A DNA stretch of 64,000 bases from Microbacterium sp. H83 (GCF_001650405.1 NZ_LWCU01000007.1:1-64000), one strand, 5' to 3'. Shown: positions 17,349 through 26,007, counted from the first letter of the stretch. Program-made: numbers and translations. The notes: generated by a model not told the origin, from the sequence alone.

Positions 17349-18841
17349 GCGGCTGCCGACTCGGAGACCGCTCCGAGCAGCGGCCGCACCGTCGCGTACG
17401 CGTCCGCCTCGTCCCGCGTCCTCGCGTCGTAGATCCGGACGACTCCGGCGTCCCCCTCATGCCGCGGCCAGCCGGGGTCTCCGGCGGTGATGAACGACAC
17501 CGCACCCGCGTGCACCTCGTCGGCGAGCTGCTGGGGCGGGTGCGGACCGGCGAGCGCCTCGATGCCGGGACCGTCGAGGCAGTCGAAGAAGAACGGCACG
17601 TCGAGGCAGTGCTCGGCGAACCCGAAGCGACCGGACGGCCACGAGAAGCGGTACACCCAGGTGGGCGCCTCGCCGCGATCGGCGGCGACGCGCAGCACCC
17701 CGGCGCGGAACAGGCGGTCGGTGATCACGCGGCCGGCGAGGCGGGACTTGCCCAGGCGCACGACGTCGGCGTTCGCCGCGAGGTACTCCGAGCGGATGCT
17801 GCGATCGAGGCCGAGCCGGTCGAGCAGCAGACCGCGCGGCACCCAGCGCAGAGCCTTCGCCACCGCACCGCCGAACACCATCGTGAACTCGTCGTCGGTC
17901 GCTCCGAGCACGAGCGGCTTGTCGGCGCCCACGCCCGCGCGCAGCGACTCCCGCGTCGGCCGGGGGATCAGGTCGCCGTCCACGACCGGCCCGAGCGTCA
18001 GCCCGTCGTCGATCAGCGTCGCCATCTCCTGGGGTGCGACGCGGGTCGCGGCCTTCTGCAGGGCGAGCACCCGCTCCTCGTCGACGTCCGACCAGCCGGC
18101 GACGGTCGGCTCCCCACCCGCCGACGCGGCGAGCCTTCGCCCGAAGGCCTCCGCTCGGGATGCGGCCACGTCCGTGAGCGCGGACGAGATCGCGTAGACC
18201 CCGTGGAACAGGTGCTGCGCCGCCGGCATCCCGAGCAGCGTGAGCACCGCTCCTCCGCCCGCGGACTGCCCCGCGATCGTCACGCGTCGGGGATCACCGC
18301 CGAACGCGGCGATGTTCTGCTGCACCCACTCGAGCGCCAGAAGCCAGTCGCGCACGCCCCGGTTCGACGGAGCGTCCTCGATCCAGCCGAACCCGTCGAA
18401 GCCGAGCCGGTACGAGAGCGTCACCGTCACGACGCCGTCGCGCGCGAAGGCCCGGCCGTCGTACCAGGGGCTGGCCGGCGACCCGGAGGTGAAGCCGCCG
18501 CCGTGGATCCACACGAGCACCGGCAGTTCGGACGCCGCGGGATCCGGCGTGAACACGTTGACGTTCAGGGTCGAATCGCCCTCGACGCTCGGTTCGGGGA
18601 TGAGCGTGTCGCCCTGGTCGCCGCGCTGCGCCGTGGCCCCGTGGCCGAGGGCATCGCGCACGCCCTGCCACGGCGAGTGCGGCACGGGCGCCTGGAACCT
18701 CAGCGGGCCGACCGGCGGCTCCGCGAACGGGATGCCGAGGAACGCGGCCGACCGCGGCATCCGGCCATCAGGGTCAGAGCGCCAGCGCCCTCGGACTCGT
18801 CCTGCAGCAGTGTCGACCTCGACGTCTTCGGTGTCCGGCAT
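17336..18841 (-). CDS. Type-B carboxylesterase/lipase family protein
   Basis: A 501-residue alpha/beta hydrolase of the carboxylesterase type-B family. Visible features are the oxyanion loop WIHGGGFTSGSP, the nucleophile elbow GQSAGG, and the early RGIPFAEPP-like FLGIPFAEPPVGPLRF. No signal peptide, so it is cytoplasmic. It should hydrolyse carboxylic esters; the substrate is unknown. It is convergent with the cupin gene with overlapping stops. Confidence 0.92.
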   Translation of the reverse strand: MPDTEDVEVDTAAGRVRGRWRSDPDGRMPRSAAFLGIPFAEPPVGPLRFQAPVPHSPWQGVRDALGHGATAQRGDQGDTLIPEPSVEGDSTLNVNVFTPDPAASELPVLVWIHGGGFTSGSPASPWYDGRAFARDGVVTVTLSYRLGFDGFGWIEDAPSNRGVRDWLLALEWVQQNIAAFGGDPRRVTIAGQSAGGGAVLTLLGMPAAQHLFHGVYAISSALTDVAASRAEAFGRRLAASAGGEPTVAGWSDVDEERVLALQKAATRVAPQEMATLIDDGLTLGPVVDGDLIPRPTRESLRAGVGADKPLVLGATDDEFTMVFGGAVAKALRWVPRGLLLDRLGLDRSIRSEYLAANADVVRLGKSRLAGRVITDRLFRAGVLRVAADRGEAPTWVYRFSWPSGRFGFAEHCLDVPFFFDCLDGPGIEALAGPHPPQQLADEVHAGAVSFITAGDPGWPRHEGDAGVVRIYDARTRDEADAYATVRPLLGAVSESAAAQAM

Positions 18842-18871
18842 GGACTCATTCTCTCGGACGATCGTCCGGGG

Positions 18872-19864
18872 TCACTCTCCGAGCGTCGCGACCTCGGCGT
18901 GCGGCATCCGCTCCGTCATGACCCGGACCGCCTCGGGGTTGTCGTCCACGAGCACCGCATCGCGGCCGAGGGCCGAGGCGACGGCGCCGGTCGTGCCGCT
19001 TCCGGCGAAGAGGTCGAGCACGCGATCGCCCGGCCGGCTCGACGCGCGCACGATGCGGCGCAGGACCCCCTCGGGCTTCTGCGTCGGGTAGCCCGTCTTC
19101 TCCCGGCCGGTGGTCGGGACGATCGTGTGCCACCACACGTCGGTGGGCAGCTTGCCCCGCGCGGCCTTCTCGGGGGTGACGAGGCCCGGGGCCATGTACG
19201 GCTCCCGGTCGACGTCGTCGGAGTTGAAGACGTACTCCCGCGGGTTCTTCACGTACACGAGGATCGTGTCGTGCTTGGTCGGCCAGCGCCGGCGGGACTT
19301 CGCCCCGTAGTCGTAGGCCCAGATGAGCTCGTTGAGGAAGCAGTCGCGACCGAACACGGCGTCGAGCATCACCTTGGCGTAGTGCGCCTCGCGGTAGTCG
19401 AGGTGCAGGTACAGGGTGCCGTCGTCGGCGAGCAGACGCCAGGCCTCCTCCAGCCGCGGCATGAGGAAGGCGCCGTAGTCGTCGAACCGGTCGTCGTAGG
19501 TCCGCAGCATGCCGCGGACGCGCTCGTATGCGTGTCCGTGGAAGCCGTGCCGCACCTCGGGGCTCGGCGCGACCGGTTCCGTATTCAGCATGATCGGGTC
19601 ATCGCCGACCGCGGCGGCCCGGATCTCCGCGGCCGCTCCCTCTCCGTCATCCGAATCCTGCTGAGTTGTGAACGCGCGGGTCGCGGTCACGACCTGCCGC
19701 TCCTGCGCGCGACCCGTGTTGAACGGCGGGTCGAGGTAGACGAGGGTGAACGACCCCGACGGCAGAGTCGCGGCCACCGCGAGGTTGTCGCCCTGGATGA
19801 TCGAGACCGCGCCCGGCGCGAGCGGGGCGGGAACCCCCTCGACCCCGGCGGCAGGATCGATCAC
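18872..19864 (-). CDS. Orphan beta-class DNA methyltransferase (N6-adenine/N4-cytosine)
   Basis: 330 residues. The catalytic motif IV comes first (YLDPPFNT, residues 43-50) and the SAM motif I late (DLFAGSGTTG), which is the beta-class order; DPPF favours N6-adenine. TGYPTQKPEG precedes motif I as usual. No restriction enzyme lies nearby. GTG 19864 overlaps the lplA stop (GTGA). Residues ~65-96 (FTTQQDS to MLNTE) are an unusual hydrophilic insert between the motif IV region and HAYERVRGML; its DNA is the inverted-repeat element at 19578-19675. The long reading frame upstream of 19864 is lplA antisense-frame noise. Confidence 0.92.
   Translation of the reverse strand: MIDPAAGVEGVPAPLAPGAVSIIQGDNLAVAATLPSGSFTLVYLDPPFNTGRAQERQVVTATRAFTTQQDSDDGEGAAAEIRAAAVGDDPIMLNTEPVAPSPEVRHGFHGHAYERVRGMLRTYDDRFDDYGAFLMPRLEEAWRLLADDGTLYLHLDYREAHYAKVMLDAVFGRDCFLNELIWAYDYGAKSRRRWPTKHDTILVYVKNPREYVFNSDDVDREPYMAPGLVTPEKAARGKLPTDVWWHTIVPTTGREKTGYPTQKPEGVLRRIVRASSRPGDRVLDLFAGSGTTGAVASALGRDAVLVDDNPEAVRVMTERMPHAEVATLGE
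19578..19675. repeat. TTCAGCA-family palindromic element, in-frame copy
   Basis: The left end GTATTCAGCATGATCGGG (19581 on) and right end AATCCTGCTGAGTTGTGAAC (19654-19673) are inverted relative to each other, matching at about 17 of 24 positions. The right end, read on the coding strand, is GTTCACAACTCAGCAGGATT. The element lies entirely within the methyltransferase coding sequence and keeps the frame open (about 96 bases, 32 codons). Related copies are at 35892, 40688 and 52683. Confidence 0.75.
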
Positions 19865-20910
19865 GGAACCCGGTGCAGCCACGCGTCGGTGGAGAACTTC
19901 GATTCGACGAGCGCCTCGGCGTCGGCGTACTCGTCGGGGGTGATCGCACCGTCCTCGGCCGAGGTGAGCGAGCGGAACGTCGCGATGAAGCGCTCGATGA
20001 TCTCGGCGCGCGACAGGCCGGTCTGGCTCCGCAGCGGGTCGACGCGCTTCGCCGCCGACGTCGTGCCCTTGTCGCTCAGCTTCTCGCGACCGATGCGCAG
20101 CACCTCGGTCATGGTCTGCCCGTCGATGTCGTACGAGAGCGTCGCGTGGTGCAGCACGCCGCCGTTCGCGAGGCGCTTCTGCGCCGCGCCGCCGATCTTG
20201 CCCGACGACGACGCGATGTCGTTGAGCGGCTGGTAGATCGCGTCGATCCCGAGCGAGCGCAGCGCCTGCAGCACCCAGTCGTCGAGGAAGGCGTAGGAGT
20301 CGGCGAACGTCATGCCCTGCACGAGGGATGCCGGCACATACAGCGAGTACGTGATGATCTGCCCCGCGGCCATGAGCATCGCGCCGCCGCCCGAGATGCG
20401 CCGGACGACGTCGAAGCCGTGCTGCGCGGCACCCTCGGGGTCGACCTCGTTGCGGTACGACTGGAACGACCCGATGACGACGGCCGACTGGTCCCATTCC
20501 CAGATGCGCAGCGTCGGGCGGCGACGCCCCTCACCCACGCGCGCGGTGAGCACCTCGTCGAGAGCCAGGTTCATCTGCGGCGAGACGGCCTTCTCGTGCA
20601 CGATCTCCCAGTCGAAGTCGCCCCAGCCGGGGGCGGTGACGAGGGCGCGGCGGACGGCGGTCCCGACCGCTTCCGGCGTGAAGCCGAGCAGCTGGGCGCC
20701 CTCCGGGAGCACTCCGCGCACGGCGGCGGCGATCGCGGTGGCATCCGATTCGACGGGCAGACCCGTGACCGCGGCGTCGATGTCGTCGAGGGCGGTGTCG
20801 GGCTCGAGGAAGAAGTCGCCGGCGAGGCGGAAGCGGGCTATGCGTCCGTCCTCGACCTCGAGGTCGACGACGACGAGCTTTCCTCCGGGGACCTTGTATT
20901 CACCGTGCAC
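19861..20910 (-). CDS. lplA: Lipoate-protein ligase A family protein
   Basis: A 349-residue lipoate-protein ligase. An accessory LplB-like domain occupies residues 1-70 (YKVPGGKLVVVDLEVEDG, GDFFLEPD), followed by the biotin/lipoate ligase catalytic domain with RRISGGGAMLMAAGQIIT and the substrate lysine region ASSSGKIGGAAQKR. It should attach lipoate to E2 and GcvH subunits using ATP. The start is GTG 20910. The methyltransferase start overlaps its stop, an unusual operon partner. Confidence 0.92.
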   Translation of the reverse strand: MHGEYKVPGGKLVVVDLEVEDGRIARFRLAGDFFLEPDTALDDIDAAVTGLPVESDATAIAAAVRGVLPEGAQLLGFTPEAVGTAVRRALVTAPGWGDFDWEIVHEKAVSPQMNLALDEVLTARVGEGRRRPTLRIWEWDQSAVVIGSFQSYRNEVDPEGAAQHGFDVVRRISGGGAMLMAAGQIITYSLYVPASLVQGMTFADSYAFLDDWVLQALRSLGIDAIYQPLNDIASSSGKIGGAAQKRLANGGVLHHATLSYDIDGQTMTEVLRIGREKLSDKGTTSAAKRVDPLRSQTGLSRAEIIERFIATFRSLTSAEDGAITPDEYADAEALVESKFSTDAWLHRVP

Positions 20911-20961
20911 GCCTCCAGCTTAAGGCGCGACCCCCGTCGGCGGGCGGCTCGCGGGGCCGAG

Positions 20962-21699
20962 TCAGCCGCCGAGCACGAGGGCGCGCTCGCCCGCGCGGAT
21001 GGGCAGCGAATAGCGGTTGGCCGCGGGCGGCTGCGGGCAGAAGAACTGGTCGGAGAACGCGCACGGCGGGAGGTACGCCCTGTTGAAGTCGACGATGGCC
21101 GTGCCGTCGGCATCCGGCTCCTCGATCGGCAGGAAGCGGAACCGGTACGTCTCCACGCCGTTCGTGCCGTCGGCGAACACGGCCGTGAGGCCGCCGCGCG
21201 ACGAGCGGGTCGCGACCAGGGAGAGCGGGATGCCGTCGAGCCGGAAGTGCAGCCGACCCGCGAGCTCCGACTCCGTCACCATGCCGTCGATCGCCGTGAT
21301 CGCGATCGTCTCACCCGGCGTCGGCTCGAAATCGGCGCGTATCCGCCACCCCTCCCGCGGCGGATACGCGTCGATCGCGCTGAAGAGCTCGCGCTGCGGC
21401 CGACGCGGGTTGAACACCCGCAGCGCCACGGAGCCCCGCCTGTCGAACACCCGCAGCTCCCGCCTCCCGAGCCGCAGCGAGTCGCTTCCGCGCAGGGTCA
21501 CGACCGATCCGGCGGTGCCGAGATCGCTGCCGCGGATCCCTCCGTCTCCCGTGAGCGCCCAGAGCCCGGGGACCCCCTCGACGGCAGCGGGTTCGGTGAT
21601 GAGCCAGTTCGTCGACTCCAGCGCTGCCGGCCCGTACTCAGCGGCGGCGTACCGCTCGCGCGACGCGTGCCAGATCCGCCAGTCGTCTTCGAAACCCAC
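20962..21699 (-). CDS. DUF1684-family protein
   Basis: A 245-residue DUF1684 protein. The C-terminal signature FNRAYLPPCAFSDQFFCPQPPAANRYSLPIRAGER is diagnostic of the family, and LRVFNPRRPQRELFSAIDAYPP lies mid-protein. It is soluble and of unknown biochemical function. GTG 21699 has a GGGAGG ribosome site. It ends 51 bases upstream of the lplA start on the same strand. Confidence 0.88.
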   Translation of the reverse strand: MGFEDDWRIWHASRERYAAAEYGPAALESTNWLITEPAAVEGVPGLWALTGDGGIRGSDLGTAGSVVTLRGSDSLRLGRRELRVFDRRGSVALRVFNPRRPQRELFSAIDAYPPREGWRIRADFEPTPGETIAITAIDGMVTESELAGRLHFRLDGIPLSLVATRSSRGGLTAVFADGTNGVETYRFRFLPIEEPDADGTAIVDFNRAYLPPCAFSDQFFCPQPPAANRYSLPIRAGERALVLGG

Positions 21700-21758
21700 C
21701 CCGCACCTCCCTCTCGGGGCGAATCTACGGCGCAGGGACGACGACGGGCGGGGCGGGC

Positions 21759-21812
21759 GTCACGCGGATTCACCCGCTGTCACACGGGTTCACGGCGCGT
21801 AACACGCGGACC
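21759..21812. repeat. 20-base direct repeat in the intergenic region
   Basis: GTCACGCGGATTCACCCGCT (21759) and GTCACACGGGTTCACGGCGC (21779) are adjacent 20-base units, and a third weaker unit begins GTAACACGCGGA at 21799. They lie upstream of the DUF1684 gene and downstream of the hydrolase gene, both on the minus strand. Possibly a tandem regulator-binding site. Confidence 0.5.
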
Positions 21813-21828
21813 CCGGAGCCGCGGTCGG

Positions 21829-22683
21829 TCAGCGGGCGGGTATGCGCGCGTCGAGCCAGGCCAGCAGGTCGGCGCGAACCTCGTCCTGCTGCAGCTCGTT
21901 GAAGATCTCGTGACGCGCATCGGGATAGACGAGCGTCGTGATGTCCGTGAACCCCGACCGCGTGCGGTACTCGTCCGCCAGCCGGTGCACGCTGCGCGGA
22001 CCGCCGACCGGGTCGTCGCGGCCGACGAGGAGCAGCAAGGGGATGTCGTGCCCGAGGTCTCGGCGCGGGCGGCCGTAGAGCCGCGCGGCCTCGATCGGCC
22101 CGAACAGCGTCAGCAGCGGCACGTCGGTGGTCAGCGGGTCGTCGGCGAACGACGCCCACACCTCCGGATCGCGGCTGAGCCATTCGAGGCCGGTCGCATC
22201 CGTCGCCTTCCACCGTGCGTTGAGGGGCGCGGCGTTGAGCGAGCCCGGCATCCGCAGCGCGGAACCCGACAGGATGACGGCGTCCCAGGCCTCCGGGTGG
22301 TGGTTCACGAGCATCTGCGCGAGGAACGAGCCCCACGAGTGGCCGAGCAGCACGAGCGGAAGGTCCGGATGCTCGTCGGCGATGATGCCGGTGAGCTGCC
22401 AGATCGCCGCCTCGGCGGCGCGCAGGCCGCCCCTGCCGAGCCGGCCGAGCCCCGCGATGCCGTCGTGCTGCCGGATGCCGGTGCGCCCGTGCCCGCGGTG
22501 ATCGTCGGCGTACACGTGGAAACCGGCCTCGGTCAGGGCCGTGATGAGGGTGCCGTACCGTCCCGCGTGCTCGCCGACGCCGTGCAGCAGCTGCACCACG
22601 CCTCGCGCGTCGCCCACTGCCGGGTGGACGTCGTAGACGATGGCGATGCCGTGGACATCCGTGAATTCGCGGGTATCGGTCAC
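21829..22683 (-). CDS. Alpha/beta hydrolase (monoacylglycerol lipase-like)
   Basis: A 284-residue alpha/beta hydrolase. LLHGVGEHAGRYGTL gives the oxyanion region, DDHRGHGRT the serine-hydrolase loop, GHSWGSF the nucleophile elbow and YPDARHEIFNE the catalytic histidine. This pattern matches the PldB/monoglyceride lipase group. The start is GTG 22683. No signal sequence. The substrate is not determined. Confidence 0.9.
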   Translation of the reverse strand: MTDTREFTDVHGIAIVYDVHPAVGDARGVVQLLHGVGEHAGRYGTLITALTEAGFHVYADDHRGHGRTGIRQHDGIAGLGRLGRGGLRAAEAAIWQLTGIIADEHPDLPLVLLGHSWGSFLAQMLVNHHPEAWDAVILSGSALRMPGSLNAAPLNARWKATDATGLEWLSRDPEVWASFADDPLTTDVPLLTLFGPIEAARLYGRPRRDLGHDIPLLLLVGRDDPVGGPRSVHRLADEYRTRSGFTDITTLVYPDARHEIFNELQQDEVRADLLAWLDARIPAR

Positions 22684-22723
22684 GTCCTCACCCTATCGAG
22701 GAGCCGCCGGGGCGGAATATCGG

Positions 22724-23461
22724 TCAGCGCCCGAGTGCCGCGAGCACGCCCTGCGCGATGTCGAGATCGGTGACCTCGTACCCGCCGACGCCGTCGGAGG
22801 CCGATCCCATGCGCACGCCGCCGTCCTCGCTGACGGTGCGCTTGGCCGAGAAGTGCAGCGCGTCGACGCCCGTGGCGGCGAGAGCGGCGGCGCTGGCCGC
22901 ATCCACCCCGCTGCCCGCCATGACCTCGATCGCTCCCGCCGCCTCGGCCACGAGCGCGCGCAGGGTGTCGACGCCGTCGATCGCCGCCGAGGCGCCGCCC
23001 GACGTCAGCACACGACGCAGGCCCAGATCGCGGGCTGCGACGAGCGTCGCGACCGGATCGGCGGTCACGTCGATCGCGCGATGCAGGGTGACGGATGCCG
23101 CGCCGGCCGCATCGCGCAGCCGCGCCATGGCATCGAGGTCGAGCCGTCCCTCCGCATCGAGGGCGCCGATCACGACGCCGTCCGCGCCGGCGTCCACGGC
23201 GCGGCGGACGTCTTTCTCCGAGACCGCGAGCTCGTCGGCGTCGTAGTGGAAGCCGCCCGCCCGGGGGCGGATCAGGACGTGCACCTCGGGCCCGGACGAC
23301 CGCGCGGCGTCGATCGCGAGCTCGAGCGTCGCGGGAGACGGAGTGAGCCCGCCCAGCGCCAGTGCGCTGGCGAGCTCGACGCGGGCGGCGCCGACAGCGG
23401 AGGCCACACGGACTCCGGCGGGGTCCTGGACGGCGATCTCGATGGCGAGGGAAGCGGTCAT
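22724..23461 (-). CDS. cutC: CutC-family protein
   Basis: A 245-residue TIM-barrel CutC protein, historically linked to copper homeostasis although a direct copper role is disputed. Typical segments: GAARVELASALALGGLTPS, HVLIRPRAGGFHYD, GADGVVIGALD, TLHRAIDVTADP and RVLTSGG. ATG 23461 follows a GGGGG tract. It is divergent from the MarR gene, with 81 bases between starts. Confidence 0.93.
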   Translation of the reverse strand: MTASLAIEIAVQDPAGVRVASAVGAARVELASALALGGLTPSPATLELAIDAARSSGPEVHVLIRPRAGGFHYDADELAVSEKDVRRAVDAGADGVVIGALDAEGRLDLDAMARLRDAAGAASVTLHRAIDVTADPVATLVAARDLGLRRVLTSGGASAAIDGVDTLRALVAEAAGAIEVMAGSGVDAASAAALAATGVDALHFSAKRTVSEDGGVRMGSASDGVGGYEVTDLDIAQGVLAALGR

Positions 23462-23523
23462 CCCCCCATTCTGGCCCGCAGGGCGCCGGCATCCCGGCAT
23501 CCGCTTCCCTTCTCGCCGCAGAA

Positions 23524-23542
23524 TACTTAGACTGTCTAAGTA
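23524..23542 (+). promoter_or_regulatory. Palindromic MarR operator overlapping the MarR gene start
   Basis: TACTTAGA-CTG-TCTAAGTA is a perfect inverted repeat with 8-base arms, ending directly before ATG 23543. A site here would block expression of the MarR-MFS operon, indicating autorepression relieved by a ligand. Confidence 0.75.
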
Positions 23543-23983
23543 ATGTCTGCGTCCGATGAATCCCTCCAGCTCACCGCCACAGACCTGCGCATGGCGACGT
23601 TCCGGCTCGCCAGACGCCTGCGCTGCGCACGCGCGGTCGACGCCATGAGCGACGCACAGCTCGCCGTCCTCGCGACCCTGAGCATGCACGGCCGTCGCAC
23701 CCTCACCGCCCTCGCCGAGCGCGAGCGCGTGACCGCCCCGTCGATGACCAGCACGGTCAACGGTCTCGAGGAGCAGGGCTACGTCGTGCGCACTCCGGAC
23801 GCCGAGGATCGCCGTCGCGTGCAGGTCGACATCACGGAGGCGGGCGCGGAGATCGTCGCCCAGACGATCCGGCGTCGCGACGAGCTGCTGGCCGAGATGC
23901 TGGGCGAGCTCGACTTCACCGAGGAGGAGCTCGCGGTCCTGCGCGCGGCCAGCGCCCTCATGCGCAAGGTGGTCGAGCCGTGA
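23543..23983 (+). CDS. MarR-family regulator of the adjacent MFS exporter
   Basis: A 146-residue MarR dimer subunit. The winged helix includes LTALAERERVTAPSMTSTVNGLEEQGYVVRTPDAEDRRRVQVDITEAG, where DRR of the wing is typical. The operator palindrome abuts its start codon, and the downstream exporter overlaps it by four bases, the usual layout for an efflux operon controlled by its own ligand-sensing repressor. Confidence 0.93.
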   Translation: MSASDESLQLTATDLRMATFRLARRLRCARAVDAMSDAQLAVLATLSMHGRRTLTALAERERVTAPSMTSTVNGLEEQGYVVRTPDAEDRRRVQVDITEAGAEIVAQTIRRRDELLAEMLGELDFTEEELAVLRAASALMRKVVEP

Positions 23984-25332
23984 GCGCCATGTTCCGTTCG
24001 TTCGCGAACATCAACTACCGCATCTGGTTCGCCGGGGCCCTCGTCTCGAACGTCGGCGGATGGATGCAGGCGACGGCGCAGGACTGGGTCGTGCTGACCG
24101 AGCTGACCGACAACGACGCGGCCGCCATGGGCGTGACGATGGCGCTGCAGTTCGGTCCGCCGCTGGTGCTCGTCAGCCTCACCGGGTGGGTGGCCGACCG
24201 CTTCGAGCGCCGCCGCATCCTGCTGGCCACGCAGACCGCGCTGCTGATGCTCGCGATCGCCGTGGGCGTGCTGCTGCTGAACGACGTCATGACTCTGCCG
24301 ATGATGTTCGGCTTCGCCGCGGCCTTCGGCGTCGTCAACGCGTTCGACGCCCCCGCTCGCCAGGCGTTCGTGTCGGACATGGTCTCGGTCGGCGACACCT
24401 CGAACGCGGTCGCGCTGAACTCGGCATCCTTCAATCTCGCGCGCATGATCGGGCCCGCGGTCGGCGGCCTCCTCATCGTCGCGATCGGCTCGGGCTGGGT
24501 GTTCATCGCGAACGCGGTGACGTTCCTCGCCATGCTCGTCGCGCTCCTCTCGCTGCGGACGAGCCAGCTCGCGCCGCGCCCCAAGAACCGCAGCCGCGGC
24601 GGTCTCGCCGAGGGGTTCCGCTACGTGTGGGGGCGCAGCGATCTGCGCGTGGTGTTCGTGACGGTGTTCCTGATCGGCGCGTTCGGCATGAACTTCCCGA
24701 TCTTCGCCTCCACCATGGCGCTCGAGTTCGGCGCGGGCGCCGACGGCTACGGCATCCTCAGCTCGGTCCTCGCGATCGGCTCGCTCGCCGGCGCGCTGCT
24801 CGCCGCCCGTCGCGATCGGGCGCGCGTGCGGGTCGTGATCCTCGCGGCCGGGGGCTTCGGCATCGCGGCCTTCATCTCGTCGGCCATGCCGACCTATGTC
24901 GCGTATGCCGTCACGCTCACCTTCACCGGATTCATGATCGTGACGCTCCTGACCACGGCCAACGGATACGTGCAGATGACGACGGACCCTGCCCTGCGCG
25001 GACGCGTGCTCGCGCTGTACATGGCGGTCATCATGGGGTCGACCCCGGTCGGCGCGCCGATCGCCGGGTGGGTGGCCGACACGTTCGGGCCGCGCAGCGC
25101 CATCATGCTCGGCGGCACGGCCGGCCTCGTGGCGTGTGCGATCGGTGCGACGTGGGTGTTCACCTCCGGACGGCTGCATCGGTCGGAGGAGCGACGCTTC
25201 CTGCTGACCCTCGACGAGACCCGCCCCGTGAGCGTGGTCGACGAGGCCGAGATGGCCGAGAGGGTCGACCCTGTGGAGTTCAGCGACCAGGCGGCGGTCA
25301 CGACCCCGATCCGCATCGCGAAGCAGGACTGA
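23980..25332 (+). CDS. MFS transporter, EntS/DHA3-type exporter
   Basis: A 450-residue membrane protein with about 12 hydrophobic segments. FRSFANINYRIWFAGALVSNVGGWMQATAQDWVVL and NAFDAPARQAFVSDMV identify the MFS_3 (enterobactin-exporter-like) family. GTG 23980 overlaps the MarR stop. The hydrophilic C-terminal ~50 residues follow the last membrane helix. Likely proton-driven export of a drug or metabolite sensed by the upstream regulator. Confidence 0.92.
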   Translation: MSAMFRSFANINYRIWFAGALVSNVGGWMQATAQDWVVLTELTDNDAAAMGVTMALQFGPPLVLVSLTGWVADRFERRRILLATQTALLMLAIAVGVLLLNDVMTLPMMFGFAAAFGVVNAFDAPARQAFVSDMVSVGDTSNAVALNSASFNLARMIGPAVGGLLIVAIGSGWVFIANAVTFLAMLVALLSLRTSQLAPRPKNRSRGGLAEGFRYVWGRSDLRVVFVTVFLIGAFGMNFPIFASTMALEFGAGADGYGILSSVLAIGSLAGALLAARRDRARVRVVILAAGGFGIAAFISSAMPTYVAYAVTLTFTGFMIVTLLTTANGYVQMTTDPALRGRVLALYMAVIMGSTPVGAPIAGWVADTFGPRSAIMLGGTAGLVACAIGATWVFTSGRLHRSEERRFLLTLDETRPVSVVDEAEMAERVDPVEFSDQAAVTTPIRIAKQD

Positions 25333-25433
25333 CCCCCGGGACGCCCCGCCGACACGCCGCGCGTCACTGACGCTCCCTGGGGCGTTTGTCAACGCCCTGG
25401 GCGATGTTCGCCGACGGGCCTAGCGTCGGCCCC

Positions 25434-25883
25434 ATGAGCGATGACACAGGACGCACCCCGCACCCGGAGGAGCCGGCTGAGGGCTCTCCCGACATCAATC
25501 CGGAGCACAACACGGCTCCGGACGGCCGTTCGGCCGACCACGACACCGACGAGCTCGACGGCAACGCGCAGGGCGCGGCCCAGGGCGGCGCGATCCAGGG
25601 CGACAGCTCGGAGGGCGAATCGCCCCGCGGCGCCATCCAGGGCGACGCCGGCTTCGAGGAGAACACCCAGGGCGCAGCCCAGGGCGGCGCGATCCAGGGC
25701 GACAGCTCGCACGGCGAATCGCCGCGCGGAGCCATCCAGGGCGACGCCAGCCCCGACCGCGAGGCGGCCACGGGTGACGCGGCCCTGGGCGGCGACGAGA
25801 CCACCGAGGAACAGCTGGACGCGGACACCGAGGTCGAGCAGGACACCCTGCGGACCCTCGACCCGAACGATCCGCCTGCCTGA
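25434..25883 (+). CDS. Acidic, disordered repeat protein
   Basis: 149 residues, almost all small or charged and without a hydrophobic core, so probably intrinsically disordered. Residues 44-76 and 77-109 form a 33-residue direct repeat (AQGAAQGGAIQGDSS, EGESPRGAIQGD), with GAIQGD occurring four times. No cysteine and no signal peptide. ATG 25434 lies seven bases after a TAGCGT -10-like box. Function unknown; low-complexity proteins of this kind are sometimes stress-related. The repeat is preserved at DNA level with a 99-base period. Confidence 0.75.
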   Translation: MSDDTGRTPHPEEPAEGSPDINPEHNTAPDGRSADHDTDELDGNAQGAAQGGAIQGDSSEGESPRGAIQGDAGFEENTQGAAQGGAIQGDSSHGESPRGAIQGDASPDREAATGDAALGGDETTEEQLDADTEVEQDTLRTLDPNDPPA

Positions 25884-25954
25884 GGAGGGGAGGGCCGACG
25901 CGCCTGATCACCCGGGGGGGGTGGCGCGTTCGGCAGAAGAAGGCCGAGGGATGC

Positions 25955-25997
25955 GACGATCCACGGGCAGATGCAGAGCATCCGTCCGTGGATCGTT
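25955..25997. terminator. Hairpin between convergent genes
   Basis: ACGATCCACGG (25956-25966) pairs exactly with CCGTGGATCGT (25986-25996) around a 19-base loop. It lies between the disordered-protein gene and the RocD stop codon, so it can serve as a bidirectional terminator, though only a short T tract is present. Confidence 0.7.
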
Positions 25998-26007
25998 CGC
26001 GTCCGGG

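Noticed and set aside
18872-20497. A 541-residue methyltransferase with a long N-terminal extension
   Set aside because: The extension (before 19864) is Arg-rich out-of-frame reading of lplA. The GTG at 19864 overlapping the lplA stop gives the normal family start.
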